Positions 41,342-50,441 of a stretch of 64,000 nt of DNA are shown in pieces; positions within the stretch are counted from its first letter, which is position 1, and each line of letters opens with the position of its first letter. A program made the translations under genes and the position numbers. Where the stretch lies: positions 248,001 to 312,000 of the forward strand of contig NZ_WXUB01000003.1 of assembly GCF_011799805.1 (NCBI RefSeq). Reading direction: 5' to 3'. Source of the DNA: Maribellus sediminis. GTDB lineage: Bacteria; Bacteroidota; Bacteroidia; Bacteroidales; Prolixibacteraceae. The notes beneath the pieces are model-generated. The model did no database searches. It was not told the DNA's origin and saw only the letters and a program-made list of their open reading frames with translations.

Positions 41342-42091
41342 TTATTGAATTCTTTTGATCGTCTCCACCAAAAGCTGAATTACATTCTCCACATTTCGGT
41401 TAAACACCTTAAGTACTTCCTCCCAGGTAACAGGCTCCTCATCGGTTTTCCAGCAATCGTAATCGGTACTTAGAGCTATTGCTGCGTATGGAATTCCGAT
41501 TTCGTTGGCAAGGATACACTCCGGTGCGGTGGACATATTAATTACATCGGCTCCTAAAATGCGGAACATTTTCGATTCTGCGCGAGTTGAAAACCGTGGG
41601 CCTTCAATGGTAACTACGGTCCCTTTTTCATGAAAAGGAAGTTGGAGTTCACCGGCTTTTTCAATCAGCACTTTTCGTAAATCGGCATTAAAAGGATCGG
41701 CCATTGGCGTATGATTCAGATCGCCGTTCTCAAATTTACTATGGAAAGTAACATCGCGGTGGCGGGTAAAATCGATAAACTGGTCGAGGATTACAATGTG
41801 CCCGCGATCGATTTCTTCGCGCAGGCTACCACAGGCTGTAGTCACAATAATGTGGGTACATCCCAGTTCTTTTAACGCCCAAATATTGGCGCGGTTATTT
41901 ACCTGCGTTGGCGGAATAGAATGATCGCGATCGTGACGGGACAAAATGGCCACTTCCACACCACCGATTTTTCCACATTTAAAACTTGAGGATGGCGCGC
42001 CATAAGGCGTTTCCACAACCACATCTTTTGGTTCCTTCAATATGGCCGGATCTTCGAGACCTGAACCACCAATTATCGCAATTTTTGTCAT
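41342..42091 (-). CDS. mtnP: S-methyl-5'-thioadenosine phosphorylase (or purine nucleoside phosphorylase class 2)
   Basis: 249 residues. IIGGSGLEDP at 6-15 (phosphate loop), LSRHDRDHSIPPTQVNNRANIWAL, TACGSLREEIDRGHIVILDQFIDFT and NMSTAPECILANEIGIPYAAIALSTDYDCW are MTAP/PNP signatures. It cleaves MTA with phosphate to adenine and methylthioribose-1-phosphate. The ATG overlaps the mtnA stop (ATGA), so the two enzymes are translated together and catalyse consecutive steps. The NMS-T-A-PE substrate-loop favours MTA over guanosine, but purine phosphorylase activity is possible. Confidence 0.85.
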   Translation of the reverse strand: MTKIAIIGGSGLEDPAILKEPKDVVVETPYGAPSSSFKCGKIGGVEVAILSRHDRDHSIPPTQVNNRANIWALKELGCTHIIVTTACGSLREEIDRGHIVILDQFIDFTRHRDVTFHSKFENGDLNHTPMADPFNADLRKVLIEKAGELQLPFHEKGTVVTIEGPRFSTRAESKMFRILGADVINMSTAPECILANEIGIPYAAIALSTDYDCWKTDEEPVTWEEVLKVFNRNVENVIQLLVETIKRIQ

Positions 42092-43191
42092 TTCTGTTTT
42101 TCAGGAAATAGTTTTAAAATACTTTGTTTATCGGCCCGGCACACTCCCCTTTCGGTGATCAACCCGGTTACCAGTCGCGCGGGAGTTACATCGAACCCGA
42201 AGTTGGCCACCGTACTTTTTTCAGGGATAAGCTGTACCGACTGAATTTGTGTTCCGTCCCAGCCTTCAATCCGTGAGACTTCTTCAGCATTTCGCTGTTC
42301 AATTGGGATTTCACTGACTCCATCTTCCAGCTCCCAGTCGAAAGTTGAAGATGGAAGTGCAGCATAAAACGGAACCGCATTATCTTTTGCAGCCAGCGCT
42401 TTCAGGTAGGTTCCTATTTTATTGGCAACATCGCCGCGAACAGTGGTGCGGTCGCTGCCAACGATCACCATGTCCACCATGCCGTGTTGCATCAAATGCC
42501 CTCCGGTATTGTCGGGAATTACGGTATGCGGCACACCTTCTTCGCCCAGTTCGTAAGCCGTTAAACGCGCTCCCTGGTTTCTTGGACGCGTTTCGTCGAC
42601 CCAAACATGAACCGGAATACCTTTTAAATGCGCTTTATAAATGGGTGCAGTAGCAGTTCCCCAGTCGATGCAGGCCAGCCAACCGGCATTGCAATGTGTG
42701 AGGATATTAACGGTTTCGCCTTTTCGTTGGTAGATTGCTTCGATAATTTCCAGGCCGGCTTCCCCGATCTTTTCTCCAAACTCAATCTCCTGTTGTTTTA
42801 ACTCATGAGCTTTGCTTAACGTTAACTGGATTAATTCAGGACTTCCCAGGTTATTGATGATGAAATCGAACATCTCATCGACCGCGAAAGCCAGGTTTAC
42901 TGCGGTTGGTCGCGACGATTTCAGGTAATCGGCTTTACTTTTCAGGTAGTGTTCAAGGTCGCCTTCCGAAAATCCCAGCAAAGCCAGGTACATGCCGTAT
43001 GCAGCAGTTACACCTATTAATGGCGCTCCGCGAACCACCATCTCGCGAATCACAAAATAAGCGTCTTCCACCGTTTTCATATCATAAATTTCGAACTGAA
43101 AAGGAAGCTTTCGCTGATCAATCACTTGAACTATCTGCTGATCATCTTCTTTTAACCAAATGGTGTGATAATGTTTCGCGCCTATTTTCAT
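42088..43191 (-). CDS. mtnA: S-methyl-5-thioribose-1-phosphate isomerase
   Basis: 367 residues, eIF2B-like fold. RGAPLIGVTAAYG at 54-66, ILTHCNAGWLA with catalytic Cys167, and VGSDRTT with Asp247, plus NKIGTYLKALAAKDNAVPFYAALP. It isomerises methylthioribose-1-phosphate to methylthioribulose-1-phosphate in methionine salvage. The ATG follows directly the TAA of the GH95 gene (no spacer) and the 3' end overlaps mtnP by 4 bp, so all three are one operon. mtnB, mtnC and mtnD are not here. Confidence 0.9.
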   Translation of the reverse strand: MKIGAKHYHTIWLKEDDQQIVQVIDQRKLPFQFEIYDMKTVEDAYFVIREMVVRGAPLIGVTAAYGMYLALLGFSEGDLEHYLKSKADYLKSSRPTAVNLAFAVDEMFDFIINNLGSPELIQLTLSKAHELKQQEIEFGEKIGEAGLEIIEAIYQRKGETVNILTHCNAGWLACIDWGTATAPIYKAHLKGIPVHVWVDETRPRNQGARLTAYELGEEGVPHTVIPDNTGGHLMQHGMVDMVIVGSDRTTVRGDVANKIGTYLKALAAKDNAVPFYAALPSSTFDWELEDGVSEIPIEQRNAEEVSRIEGWDGTQIQSVQLIPEKSTVANFGFDVTPARLVTGLITERGVCRADKQSILKLFPEKQK

Positions 43192-45579
43192 TTATTTGCT
43201 GAATTGATCAGAATTAAAAGTATAACTCCCGCCTTTTGAAGTTTCCTGCGAGATGAGCTTTCCATCGTATCTCAAATTCAAGTGATTTCCTAGCAGTGAT
43301 TTAACTGTTACAGATGTTAGTTCGCCATTCTCCCAGGCAATTTCAAATTCAAAACCACCGCGGCCTTTTATTCCTGAAATTTTACCGTTTGCAAACGCAC
43401 CTGGCAATGCAGGTAAAATATCCTGATAAAAAGCGCCGTTTTCGTCGCGTAAATGCGATTGCAGCAACATTTCAGTTATTCCTGAGGTTGCTCCGAAATT
43501 ACCGTCGATCTGAAAAGGCGGATGAGCATCAAAAAGGTTCGTGTACAAACCGCCTTCATCGCGCCCGGTTTCAGGATTTATTGATGGAACCATCAGGTTT
43601 TTCAGAATAAGGAAAGAATGATCGCCGTCGAGCAGCCGCGCCCAAAAATTGATTTTCCAGGCGCGCGACCAGCCGGTGCCACCATCACCGCGGTGGGCCA
43701 ACACAACTTTGCAGGCTTCCGCCAACTCAGGTGTGGTTAAAGGGTGAATTTCGCTCCCAGGGTGCAGGCCCCATAAATGCGAAACGTGGCGGTGCTCGTT
43801 TTCCGGATCATCAACATCCTGAAGCCATTCCTGCAACTGTCCGTAACGCCCGATTTGGTTTGGAGCAATCCTTGCTCGTTTCGCTTTCAAATCAGCTATC
43901 AGTTCATCATCATCACCCACCATTTCCGCAGCTTCAATAGTGTTTGCAAAAAGTTCTCTGATGATCTGGTGATCCATCGTCGGCGCCATTACCAAACCGC
44001 CATTTTCAGGACTGTTACTCGGTCCACTAACCAACCAATCGGGATGAGTTGGATCGGATACCAGGTATTCAGCAAAAAAACGGGAAGCTTCTTTTAATAT
44101 CGAGTATACAGTTTCTTTCAAAAATTCTTTATCGCCGTTAAACTGGTAATGCCACCACAAATGCTGACTTAACCAGGCACCACCGCTTGGCCAGATTCCG
44201 TGATTGGCGTTGTTGATTGGAGCAGCTCCGCGCCAGATATCGGTGTTGTGATGCGCAACCCAACCATCCATGTCGTAATGCTCTTTAGCCACTTCCTGAC
44301 CGGTAAGCGACAAATCTTTCACCATTTCAATAAGCGGCTCAGTCAGCTCGGGCAGGTTGGTAATCTCAGCCGGCCAGTAATTCATTTCTGTATTTATGTT
44401 GATGGTGTATTTACTGTCCCACGAAGGAGAGAGCTGGTAGTTCCAGATTCCCTGCAAATTTGCTGGCTGAGTACCCGGCCGCGAAGAAGAAATCAACAGG
44501 TAGCGCCCGTATTGATAAAGTAAGGCAACCAAACTTGGATCTTCATCTTCCTTGAAAGTAGCAAGTCGTTCGTTTGTTGGTCGCTTTGAAATTTCAGATT
44601 GTGGAAGATCAATATTTACTCGGTTGAAAAGCTTGTGATAATCCGCATTTTGATCAGCTTTAACCTGTTCATAAGATTTCCCTTGCAGATGGTCGAGATA
44701 GTGTTCGCAGCGTTCTGCAGGATCAGCGCTAATGTCGTTGTAATTCACAAAACTGGTAGCTGCCACCAGGTAAAGCGTTACAGCATTTGCATTTGTTATT
44801 CTGATTTTGTCTTCTTCTTCAACAAGTCCACCACCTTCGTTCACCACTTTTATGCGGGCTTCAAAACTGAGTAAGCTGGGAGGATAACCACCTCCTGCCC
44901 GTACTTTATCTTCCGGGTAATTATTCGCTTTTCCCTTTAAAATTAGTTGATCTCCATCCACAATCACGTCAAAAACATATTGCGGAGAATTCATCCCAAG
45001 TGAAAAATTAAGTGCGTTTGTTTTTGAACTTTTCAAACGAATCACCAGCGACTGATCAGGACAGGATGAGAAAATTTCGCGTTTGAATTTTACATCGTCT
45101 ACATCGTATGAAACTGTTGCTATGGCATCTTCCAGATCCAGCTCCCGCTTGTAATTTGTCGCACTCTCATGCCCCGGGAAACTCAGCAAAATATCTCCAA
45201 ACGGCTGGTACGACAATTGTCCCAGTGGTTGCGACATAAAACGCTCGTTACCCAATTTCTGGGCTTCGCCCTGTTTACCGGCCCAAAGCAGTTGCCGCAT
45301 TTTATTCAAAACTTCTGAAGCACCTTCATGGGAATAATCGTGGGGCTGACCAGTCCACAATGTTTCTTCGTTAAACTGAATCGTTTCATTTGCCGTTCCT
45401 CCGAAAACCATCGCCCCGAGTCTTCCGTTTCCAACCGGCAAGGCTTCTATCCAGCTTTCAGCGGGTTTATCGTACCACAACATCAACGACGGATCAAGTT
45501 CCTTTTCCGGTTCCAGGTGTTGCGTGCACGACAGAAATAAAATGGGTATAAAAAGTAGAAATGACAGCCTTGGTTTCAT
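43192..45579 (-). CDS. Glycoside hydrolase family 95 (alpha-L-fucosidase type) lipoprotein
   Basis: 795 residues. Lipoprotein signal (FLLFIPILFLSCTQ; Cys about 18). The N-terminal GH95 beta-domain opens with LWYDKPAESWIEALPVGNGRLGAMVFGG and NEETLWTGQPHDYSHEG; the (alpha/alpha)6 catalytic part has TNLQGIWNYQLSPSWDSKYTININTEMNYWPAEITNL, typical for the family. Members cleave terminal alpha-1,2-fucose or alpha-galactose by inversion. Placed at the outer membrane, it could start glycan breakdown. It has no SusCD pair beside it; instead the gene is fused head-to-tail with mtnA. A TAAGTTTG promoter element is upstream. Confidence 0.9.
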   Translation of the reverse strand: MKPRLSFLLFIPILFLSCTQHLEPEKELDPSLMLWYDKPAESWIEALPVGNGRLGAMVFGGTANETIQFNEETLWTGQPHDYSHEGASEVLNKMRQLLWAGKQGEAQKLGNERFMSQPLGQLSYQPFGDILLSFPGHESATNYKRELDLEDAIATVSYDVDDVKFKREIFSSCPDQSLVIRLKSSKTNALNFSLGMNSPQYVFDVIVDGDQLILKGKANNYPEDKVRAGGGYPPSLLSFEARIKVVNEGGGLVEEEDKIRITNANAVTLYLVAATSFVNYNDISADPAERCEHYLDHLQGKSYEQVKADQNADYHKLFNRVNIDLPQSEISKRPTNERLATFKEDEDPSLVALLYQYGRYLLISSSRPGTQPANLQGIWNYQLSPSWDSKYTININTEMNYWPAEITNLPELTEPLIEMVKDLSLTGQEVAKEHYDMDGWVAHHNTDIWRGAAPINNANHGIWPSGGAWLSQHLWWHYQFNGDKEFLKETVYSILKEASRFFAEYLVSDPTHPDWLVSGPSNSPENGGLVMAPTMDHQIIRELFANTIEAAEMVGDDDELIADLKAKRARIAPNQIGRYGQLQEWLQDVDDPENEHRHVSHLWGLHPGSEIHPLTTPELAEACKVVLAHRGDGGTGWSRAWKINFWARLLDGDHSFLILKNLMVPSINPETGRDEGGLYTNLFDAHPPFQIDGNFGATSGITEMLLQSHLRDENGAFYQDILPALPGAFANGKISGIKGRGGFEFEIAWENGELTSVTVKSLLGNHLNLRYDGKLISQETSKGGSYTFNSDQFSK

Positions 45580-45608
45580 AATCGAAAGATTTGATTTTTC
45601 TGCTGGTC

Positions 45609-45616
45609 CAAACTTA
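45609..45616 (-). promoter_or_regulatory. Probable -7 element (TAAGTTTG) of the GH95-mtnA-mtnP operon
   Basis: TAnnTTTG match on the minus strand, 29 nt from the ATG at 45579. The upstream -33 region has no clear TTG. Confidence 0.45.
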
Positions 45617-45758
45617 CGAATAATAATTTTTTCAGGGGATTTTCTGAAACCGAATCCTTGCTGTTACGCTCAGAAATCAAGGAATTAACGCTCAGCATCC
45701 TTCAATTTTGTGATTCGGGGAATATTCTCGAAATTCGTACAATACCTGTTCAAAAAAT

Positions 45759-46532
45759 ATGTGTTACGATATAAAAGCAAAAGTTGAGGCGGCCCTGAAA
45801 CGGGCCAGGCATTATGGAAATGAAGAAGCCATTCAAATGCTCATCGAACAATTCCGCCCTTTTCTGGAAGATGAGTTTTTCCATGTTTCAGGATTCGACC
45901 ATCCCAAATTGCTGATTTATACCAGCGAAAGCTCTGAAATACCGGTTGTAGCCAGTTGGGGATTAATTCCTTTTTGGGTAAAAAACACCGAACAACAGCT
46001 CGACATTTGGAACAAAACCATAAATGCGCGTGGCGAAAGTATCTTTGAAAAACCTTCGTTTAAAACTTCTGCTAAATCGAAACGTTGCATCATTTATATC
46101 GATGGATTTTTCGAACACCATCATTTTAAAGGAAATACCTACCCGTACTACATTCAGCGTGTTGATGGCGAGCCTATTGTTTTGGGTGGTTTGTGGGACG
46201 AATGGACCAACCGCGAAACCGGCGAGATCGTAAATTCGTTTACCATCGTTACCACCAAAGCTAACCAGTTGATGCGCACAATCCATAACAATCCCAAACT
46301 AAAGGAAGCCCGAATGCCACTTATTCTTGATGAGGCAACGGCGGATGACTGGTTGAACGGAAGCGACACCGAAATCAAAAAAATGATTGTGCCGGCGAAA
46401 GATGGCATTCTAAAAGCACACACCGTCAGAAAACTCCGGGGTAAAAACGCCGTTGGCAACAGTCCCGAGGCTATAAAAGAGTTTATTTATCCTGAGCTCG
46501 AAATGCGTTCGTCATCATTGTTTGGGAGTTAG
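45759..46532 (+). CDS. SOS-response-associated peptidase (HMCES/YedK family)
   Basis: 257 residues. Met is followed directly by Cys2 (MCYDI), the residue that forms the thiazolidine DNA-protein crosslink with abasic sites. Other family marks are SWGLIPFWVKN, NARGESIFEKPSFK and FFEHHHFKGNTYPYYI, and NSFTIVTTKANQLMRTIHNNPKLKEARMPLIL. It protects abasic sites in single-stranded DNA. The 3' end overlaps the convergent dehydrogenase gene by 18 bp. Confidence 0.9.
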   Translation: MCYDIKAKVEAALKRARHYGNEEAIQMLIEQFRPFLEDEFFHVSGFDHPKLLIYTSESSEIPVVASWGLIPFWVKNTEQQLDIWNKTINARGESIFEKPSFKTSAKSKRCIIYIDGFFEHHHFKGNTYPYYIQRVDGEPIVLGGLWDEWTNRETGEIVNSFTIVTTKANQLMRTIHNNPKLKEARMPLILDEATADDWLNGSDTEIKKMIVPAKDGILKAHTVRKLRGKNAVGNSPEAIKEFIYPELEMRSSSLFGS

Positions 46533-47927
46533 CCGAAGAACCGTACCCGGGTTATTCAACACCACGTAAATGGCACCATCAGGGCCTGTGCTTACATCAC
46601 GAACACGCCCCTGGTTTTTTAGAATGACTTCTTCGTGCATCACGCGGTCATTCTCAATATCGAGTAAACTCACCTGTTCATATTTAAGTGCACCCACCAG
46701 TAGTTTGTTCTTCCATTTCGGAAACAGATCTCCGCTGTAAAAATCAAGTCCACACAAGGCCGTTGATGGTTTCCAGTAAAAAATCGGTTGTTCATAACCT
46801 TCTTTTCGAGTCAGATCCGAAACAATGGTTCCGTTGTAATTCAAACCATAAGTAATCACCGGCCAACCGTAATTCTTTCCGGCCTGAATCAGGTTCAGTT
46901 CATCGCCACCCATCGGACCATGCTCGGTAGCCCAAACTTCTCCGGTAACAGGATGAACGGCCATCCCCTGAATATTTCTGTTTCCAAGTGAATACAACGA
47001 TTTGATCGATCCCGGCTCATTATACCAGGGATTGTCGGTAGGAATTCGGCCATCGGGATATATGCGATGTACCTTACCGTTTGGCAATGTAAAATCCTGT
47101 GCCATATCCTGGTAACCGCGCTCGCCGATTGCAAAGTACAAATAGCCTTCCGGATCGAAAACAATGCGGCAACCATAGTGATGACGTGTGGTACGGTAAG
47201 TTTCATGCGGCGCTTCAAAAATTACCTGCTCGTCGGTCCAGGTGTTGTCCTTAATTTTACCACGCACCAGTTTGGTCATTGCACCGGGACGTCCTTCTCC
47301 GTTGTTTTTCAGTACATGACTAAAGGCCAGGTAAATCCAACCGTTCTTGTCGTAATTCGGATCAACAGCTACATCAAGCAGTCCACCCTGTCCTTCGTGC
47401 AATACCTCCGGTGTATTTTTCACGGCTTCCGCCAGTAGTTTTCCGTTTTTTACCACACGCAGACTTCCTGGCCGTTCAGTAATTAAAGCCGTGTTTTTAT
47501 CCAAGAAATCGATCGCCCAGGGAATTTCCAGCCCCTCGGCAAACATTTCAACATTCAGGTCGTAATCCATGGTTTCCGATTGGTGAACGATTGGCGGTTT
47601 TACAGCACCAACATGCTTTTCCGACTCACGGATGTAACTCAGAATGGCCCCAATTTCACCATCGTTCAAAGTAGCCTCATAAGAAGGCATTCCCAAATGC
47701 GTAATCCCAAATTTGATGTTGCGATAGATATAACTGTTCTCGGCACCAAACTGCCAAACTCCATCGATCAAACTGGCGGCATTTCCACCATTCAGATCAG
47801 CACCATGACACGAAGCACAATTTTGCTGATAGAGCGCTGCACCATCCTGTGCCTTCACCTGAACGGCAAACACGAAAAATAAAACGAGTATAAAAAGTTG
47901 CTTAATTTTTTGTTGCGTAGAATTCAT
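46515..47927 (-). CDS. Cytochrome c-linked PQQ-type aldose sugar dehydrogenase (sorbosone dehydrogenase-like)
   Basis: 470 residues with a signal peptide (FILVLFFVFAVQVKAQ). Residues of about 28-105 are a mono-haem cytochrome c: NCASCHGADL (CxxCH) and axial Met in LGMPSYEATLND. The rest is a six-bladed propeller of the GSDH/aldose dehydrogenase family: GLEIPWAIDFLDKNTALITERPG, YGCRIVFDPEGYLYFAIGERGY, GNRNIQGMAVHPVTGEVWATEHGPMGGDELNLI. It oxidises sugars in the periplasm and passes electrons to its own haem. The fusion lets it feed the respiratory chain directly. PQQ biosynthesis genes are not seen here; cofactor must come from elsewhere or from the medium. Confidence 0.9.
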   Translation of the reverse strand: MNSTQQKIKQLFILVLFFVFAVQVKAQDGAALYQQNCASCHGADLNGGNAASLIDGVWQFGAENSYIYRNIKFGITHLGMPSYEATLNDGEIGAILSYIRESEKHVGAVKPPIVHQSETMDYDLNVEMFAEGLEIPWAIDFLDKNTALITERPGSLRVVKNGKLLAEAVKNTPEVLHEGQGGLLDVAVDPNYDKNGWIYLAFSHVLKNNGEGRPGAMTKLVRGKIKDNTWTDEQVIFEAPHETYRTTRHHYGCRIVFDPEGYLYFAIGERGYQDMAQDFTLPNGKVHRIYPDGRIPTDNPWYNEPGSIKSLYSLGNRNIQGMAVHPVTGEVWATEHGPMGGDELNLIQAGKNYGWPVITYGLNYNGTIVSDLTRKEGYEQPIFYWKPSTALCGLDFYSGDLFPKWKNKLLVGALKYEQVSLLDIENDRVMHEEVILKNQGRVRDVSTGPDGAIYVVLNNPGTVLRLTPKQ

Positions 47928-48032
47928 TTTTGTCGATTTAGATGTATCTAAAAGATAATGATTTTCATGCTCTTTTGTTCACTAGAGTTGAATTTAGTCG
48001 TCGAAAACTATTTGGTATCGACAAAATATATT

Positions 48033-48062
48033 TTGAAAAGCAAATTCATTTGCATAGCTTTG
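48033..48062 (+). promoter_or_regulatory. Two-box promoter of the tetR-led operon
   Basis: TTG (48033-48035), 19-bp spacer, TAGCTTTG (48055-48062). The putative operator begins at the last base of the -7 element. Confidence 0.65.
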
Positions 48063-48077
48063 TGAGCGATTACTTAC
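48062..48077. promoter_or_regulatory. Candidate TetR operator 1
   Basis: GTGAGCGATTACTTAC directly after the -7 box, where bound repressor would block transcription. Arms GTGAG and ACTTAC match those of operator 2 with a different central spacing. Confidence 0.5.
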
Positions 48078-48084
48078 TTTTAAT

Positions 48085-48606
48085 ATGACAGAAAAACAAG
48101 AGAAAATTTTGATGGCCGCCCTGCAACTTTTTGCACAGGAAGGATATCATGCCACATCAACCAGTAAAGTAGCCAGGGCTGCCGGCGTTTCCGAAGGACT
48201 AATTTTCAGGCATTTTAAAAACAAGGAAGGCTTGATGCAAGCCATTCTCGACGAAGGCGAAAGCAGGTTCAAATCGCTGTTTGCCGACATCGTACTTGAA
48301 ACTGAACCAAAGGAAGTGATTCGAAAAACCATTACTATACTGCATAAAGTCGATGTTTCGGAATACGATTTCTGGAAACTTCAGTTCAAGTTAAAATGGG
48401 AACTGGAAATTAACGGCGACAAAAAAATGGAGCCGTTAAAAATGGCACTCGTTCATGCATTCAGCAAATTAGCTTACGAATCGCCCGAGCAGGAGGCCGA
48501 TCTTTTACTGGTTTTTATCGATGGAATTGCTTCGGCTATGTTAAAAGGTTCGCAGCTCGATGCCGATAAACTAATCCCTTTCCTATTGAAAAAGTACGAT
48601 CTCTAA
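48085..48606 (+). CDS. TetR/AcrR family transcriptional regulator
   Basis: 173 residues. N-terminal TetR HTH: AALQLFAQEGYHATSTSKVARAAGVSEGLIFRHFKNKEGLMQAIL (about 12-56). The C-terminal ligand-binding part is short (about 120 residues) and Leu/Lys-rich. Because the gene starts the run of four plus-strand genes that follow and candidate operators flank it, it probably represses itself and the downstream genes and is released by a small ligand. Confidence 0.85.
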   Translation: MTEKQEKILMAALQLFAQEGYHATSTSKVARAAGVSEGLIFRHFKNKEGLMQAILDEGESRFKSLFADIVLETEPKEVIRKTITILHKVDVSEYDFWKLQFKLKWELEINGDKKMEPLKMALVHAFSKLAYESPEQEADLLLVFIDGIASAMLKGSQLDADKLIPFLLKKYDL

Positions 48607-48625
48607 TTTTTTAGCAAACAATTAA

Positions 48626-48637
48626 GTAAGTACTCAC
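48626..48637. promoter_or_regulatory. Candidate TetR operator 2
   Basis: GTAAGTACTCAC, a near-perfect palindrome with one mismatch (perfect would be GTAAGTACTTAC), 24 bp before the phosphoesterase ATG. Confidence 0.5.
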
Positions 48638-48660
48638 GTTTAATAACAAACAAATTTACC

Positions 48661-49773
48661 ATGAAACAATTTCTTCCAATTATATTCCTAATTATCTTTC
48701 TGGGAATCCTGTCAGGTGCCAATATCTATCTGGCACGTCGTTTCTCATTCTATTTTGATTTAACCAGCACCCGCTACCTGTACGTTGCCTTTGGTTCGCT
48801 TACCGTTTTTATGATTGCGGGAATAATAAGCACAACCAATGCGCAGGGAACATTTGCCAATTGGATTTACATACTGGCCTCCATTGTAATGGGATTCTTG
48901 CTGTACCTTCTGATATCAGTAGCCATAGTCGATCTGATAAGTGTCTTCGTAAAATCGGTACCACGTTTGTTGGGTATTTCGGCACTTTCACTGGCGGTTC
49001 TTATTACTGCCGGAGGAATTATAAATGCACAATACCGTCGCATTAGCGAAGTAGAAATCCCGATAAAAGGACTAAAAAACGAACTTGTAGCTGCTCATCT
49101 TTCCGACATTCATATCGGGCATTTTTGGGGACCGAAAACACTGCAAAAAATAGTGGATAAAACCAATGCTCAAAATCCTGATGTGGTGTTTATTACCGGC
49201 GATCTTTTCGATGGGAGGATCAGGCTGAACAGCAAAAGCCTGGAACCATTGAAACAACTGAAAGCTCCGGTTTATTTTGTGGAAGGAAACCACGATGGTT
49301 ACTCGGGAGCTGAGGAAGTAAAACAAAATCTTCGTGAAATTGGGGTTACGGTTCTCGAGAATGAAGTCACTCATTTTAACCAGATTCAGATCATCGGGCT
49401 CAACCACATGCGCGCCGATGACGGAGATCCCGGAATGCACGGAACCGGCAAAAAGCCAAGTATGCGTTCGGTACTCGATCAACTAAATATTTTTCCTGAA
49501 CAACCAACTGTATTGCTGCATCACAGTCCCGATGGTATTGAATACGCGAATCAGCACGGCGTCGACCTCTATCTGGCTGGTCATACCCACAACGGACAAC
49601 TCTTCCCGTTCAACTTTGTTGTAGGAATGGTTTATAAATACAACAAAGGATTGCACGCTTATAAAGGAACGCGAATTTACACCTCGCAGGGAGTTGGCAC
49701 TTTCGGACCACCGATGCGTGTGGGCACAAAAAGCGAAATTGTACTATTAAAACTAAAACCCGTTGAATCATGA
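48661..49773 (+). CDS. Membrane metallophosphoesterase (YkuE-like)
   Basis: 370 residues. Four N-terminal TM helices (to about residue 125), then the calcineurin-like core: HLSDIHIGHFWG, ITGDLFDGRI, EGNHDGYSG, VLLHHSPDGIEYA and LAGHTHNGQLFP, which supply all five metal-binding motifs. YkuE-type relatives hydrolyse phospholipid headgroups such as UDP-diacylglucosamine or other phosphoesters at the membrane. The ATG of the next gene overlaps its stop (ATGA). Confidence 0.85.
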   Translation: MKQFLPIIFLIIFLGILSGANIYLARRFSFYFDLTSTRYLYVAFGSLTVFMIAGIISTTNAQGTFANWIYILASIVMGFLLYLLISVAIVDLISVFVKSVPRLLGISALSLAVLITAGGIINAQYRRISEVEIPIKGLKNELVAAHLSDIHIGHFWGPKTLQKIVDKTNAQNPDVVFITGDLFDGRIRLNSKSLEPLKQLKAPVYFVEGNHDGYSGAEEVKQNLREIGVTVLENEVTHFNQIQIIGLNHMRADDGDPGMHGTGKKPSMRSVLDQLNIFPEQPTVLLHHSPDGIEYANQHGVDLYLAGHTHNGQLFPFNFVVGMVYKYNKGLHAYKGTRIYTSQGVGTFGPPMRVGTKSEIVLLKLKPVES

Positions 49774-50441
49774 AGGTAATTATTACAGGTGCCACCGGAA
49801 TGGTTGGCAAAGGAGTTCTGCTCGAATGCCTGGATCACCAGGATGTTGAAGAGGCTTTGGTAATCGGACGAAATCCGCTTGAAATGCAGCATCCAAAATT
49901 AAAGGAAATCATTCACAAGGACTTTTCTGATTTTTCAAATCTTTCAGAAGAATTGAATGGATACGATGCCTGTTTCTTTTGCATGGGAGTGAGTTCGGTT
50001 GGAATGAAGGAAGCGGAATACAAAAAAGTTACTTACGATTATACCATTGCCCTGGCCAAAGTGTTGTACAAAAATAACCCCGATTTGACTTTTACCTATG
50101 TTTCGGGCGAAGGAACCGACTCAACTGAAAAAGGCCGGTCGATGTGGGCAAGAGTAAAAGGCAAAACGGAGAACGACCTGATAAATATGGGTTTTAAACA
50201 GGCATTTATGTTTCGGCCTGGTGCCATAATTCCTTTAAGGGGAATAAAATCGAGAACAAAAGGCTATCAGTTTATGTACGACTACTTTATGTGGCTGGTG
50301 AAACTGATAAAGGCCCTGGCTCCAAACAGTGTTGTTAACACAACACAAGTGGGACTGGCTATGATCAATTCGGTGCAGCACGGTTACAGCACCACTATTT
50401 TACGACCAAAAGACATCATCGCTTTATCCAATGTCCAATGA
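49770..50441 (+). CDS. NAD(P)H-binding Rossmann protein (atypical SDR)
   Basis: 223 residues. The N-terminal VIITGATGMVGKGVLLECL is the Gly motif of atypical SDRs; the active-site Tyr/Lys pair is not evident, and YVSGEGTDSTEKGRSMWARVKGKTENDLI occupies the usual catalytic strand. Similar proteins are annotated as NAD-dependent epimerase/dehydratase or oxidoreductases of unknown substrate. It overlaps both neighbours by 4 bp, so it is translationally coupled to the phosphoesterase and the CPBP protein. Confidence 0.75.
   Translation: MKVIITGATGMVGKGVLLECLDHQDVEEALVIGRNPLEMQHPKLKEIIHKDFSDFSNLSEELNGYDACFFCMGVSSVGMKEAEYKKVTYDYTIALAKVLYKNNPDLTFTYVSGEGTDSTEKGRSMWARVKGKTENDLINMGFKQAFMFRPGAIIPLRGIKSRTKGYQFMYDYFMWLVKLIKALAPNSVVNTTQVGLAMINSVQHGYSTTILRPKDIIALSNVQ

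Noticed and set aside
42345-42653. 102-residue plus-strand frame rich in Arg/Pro
   Set aside because: Antisense to mtnA with its conserved catalytic region; no independent evidence.
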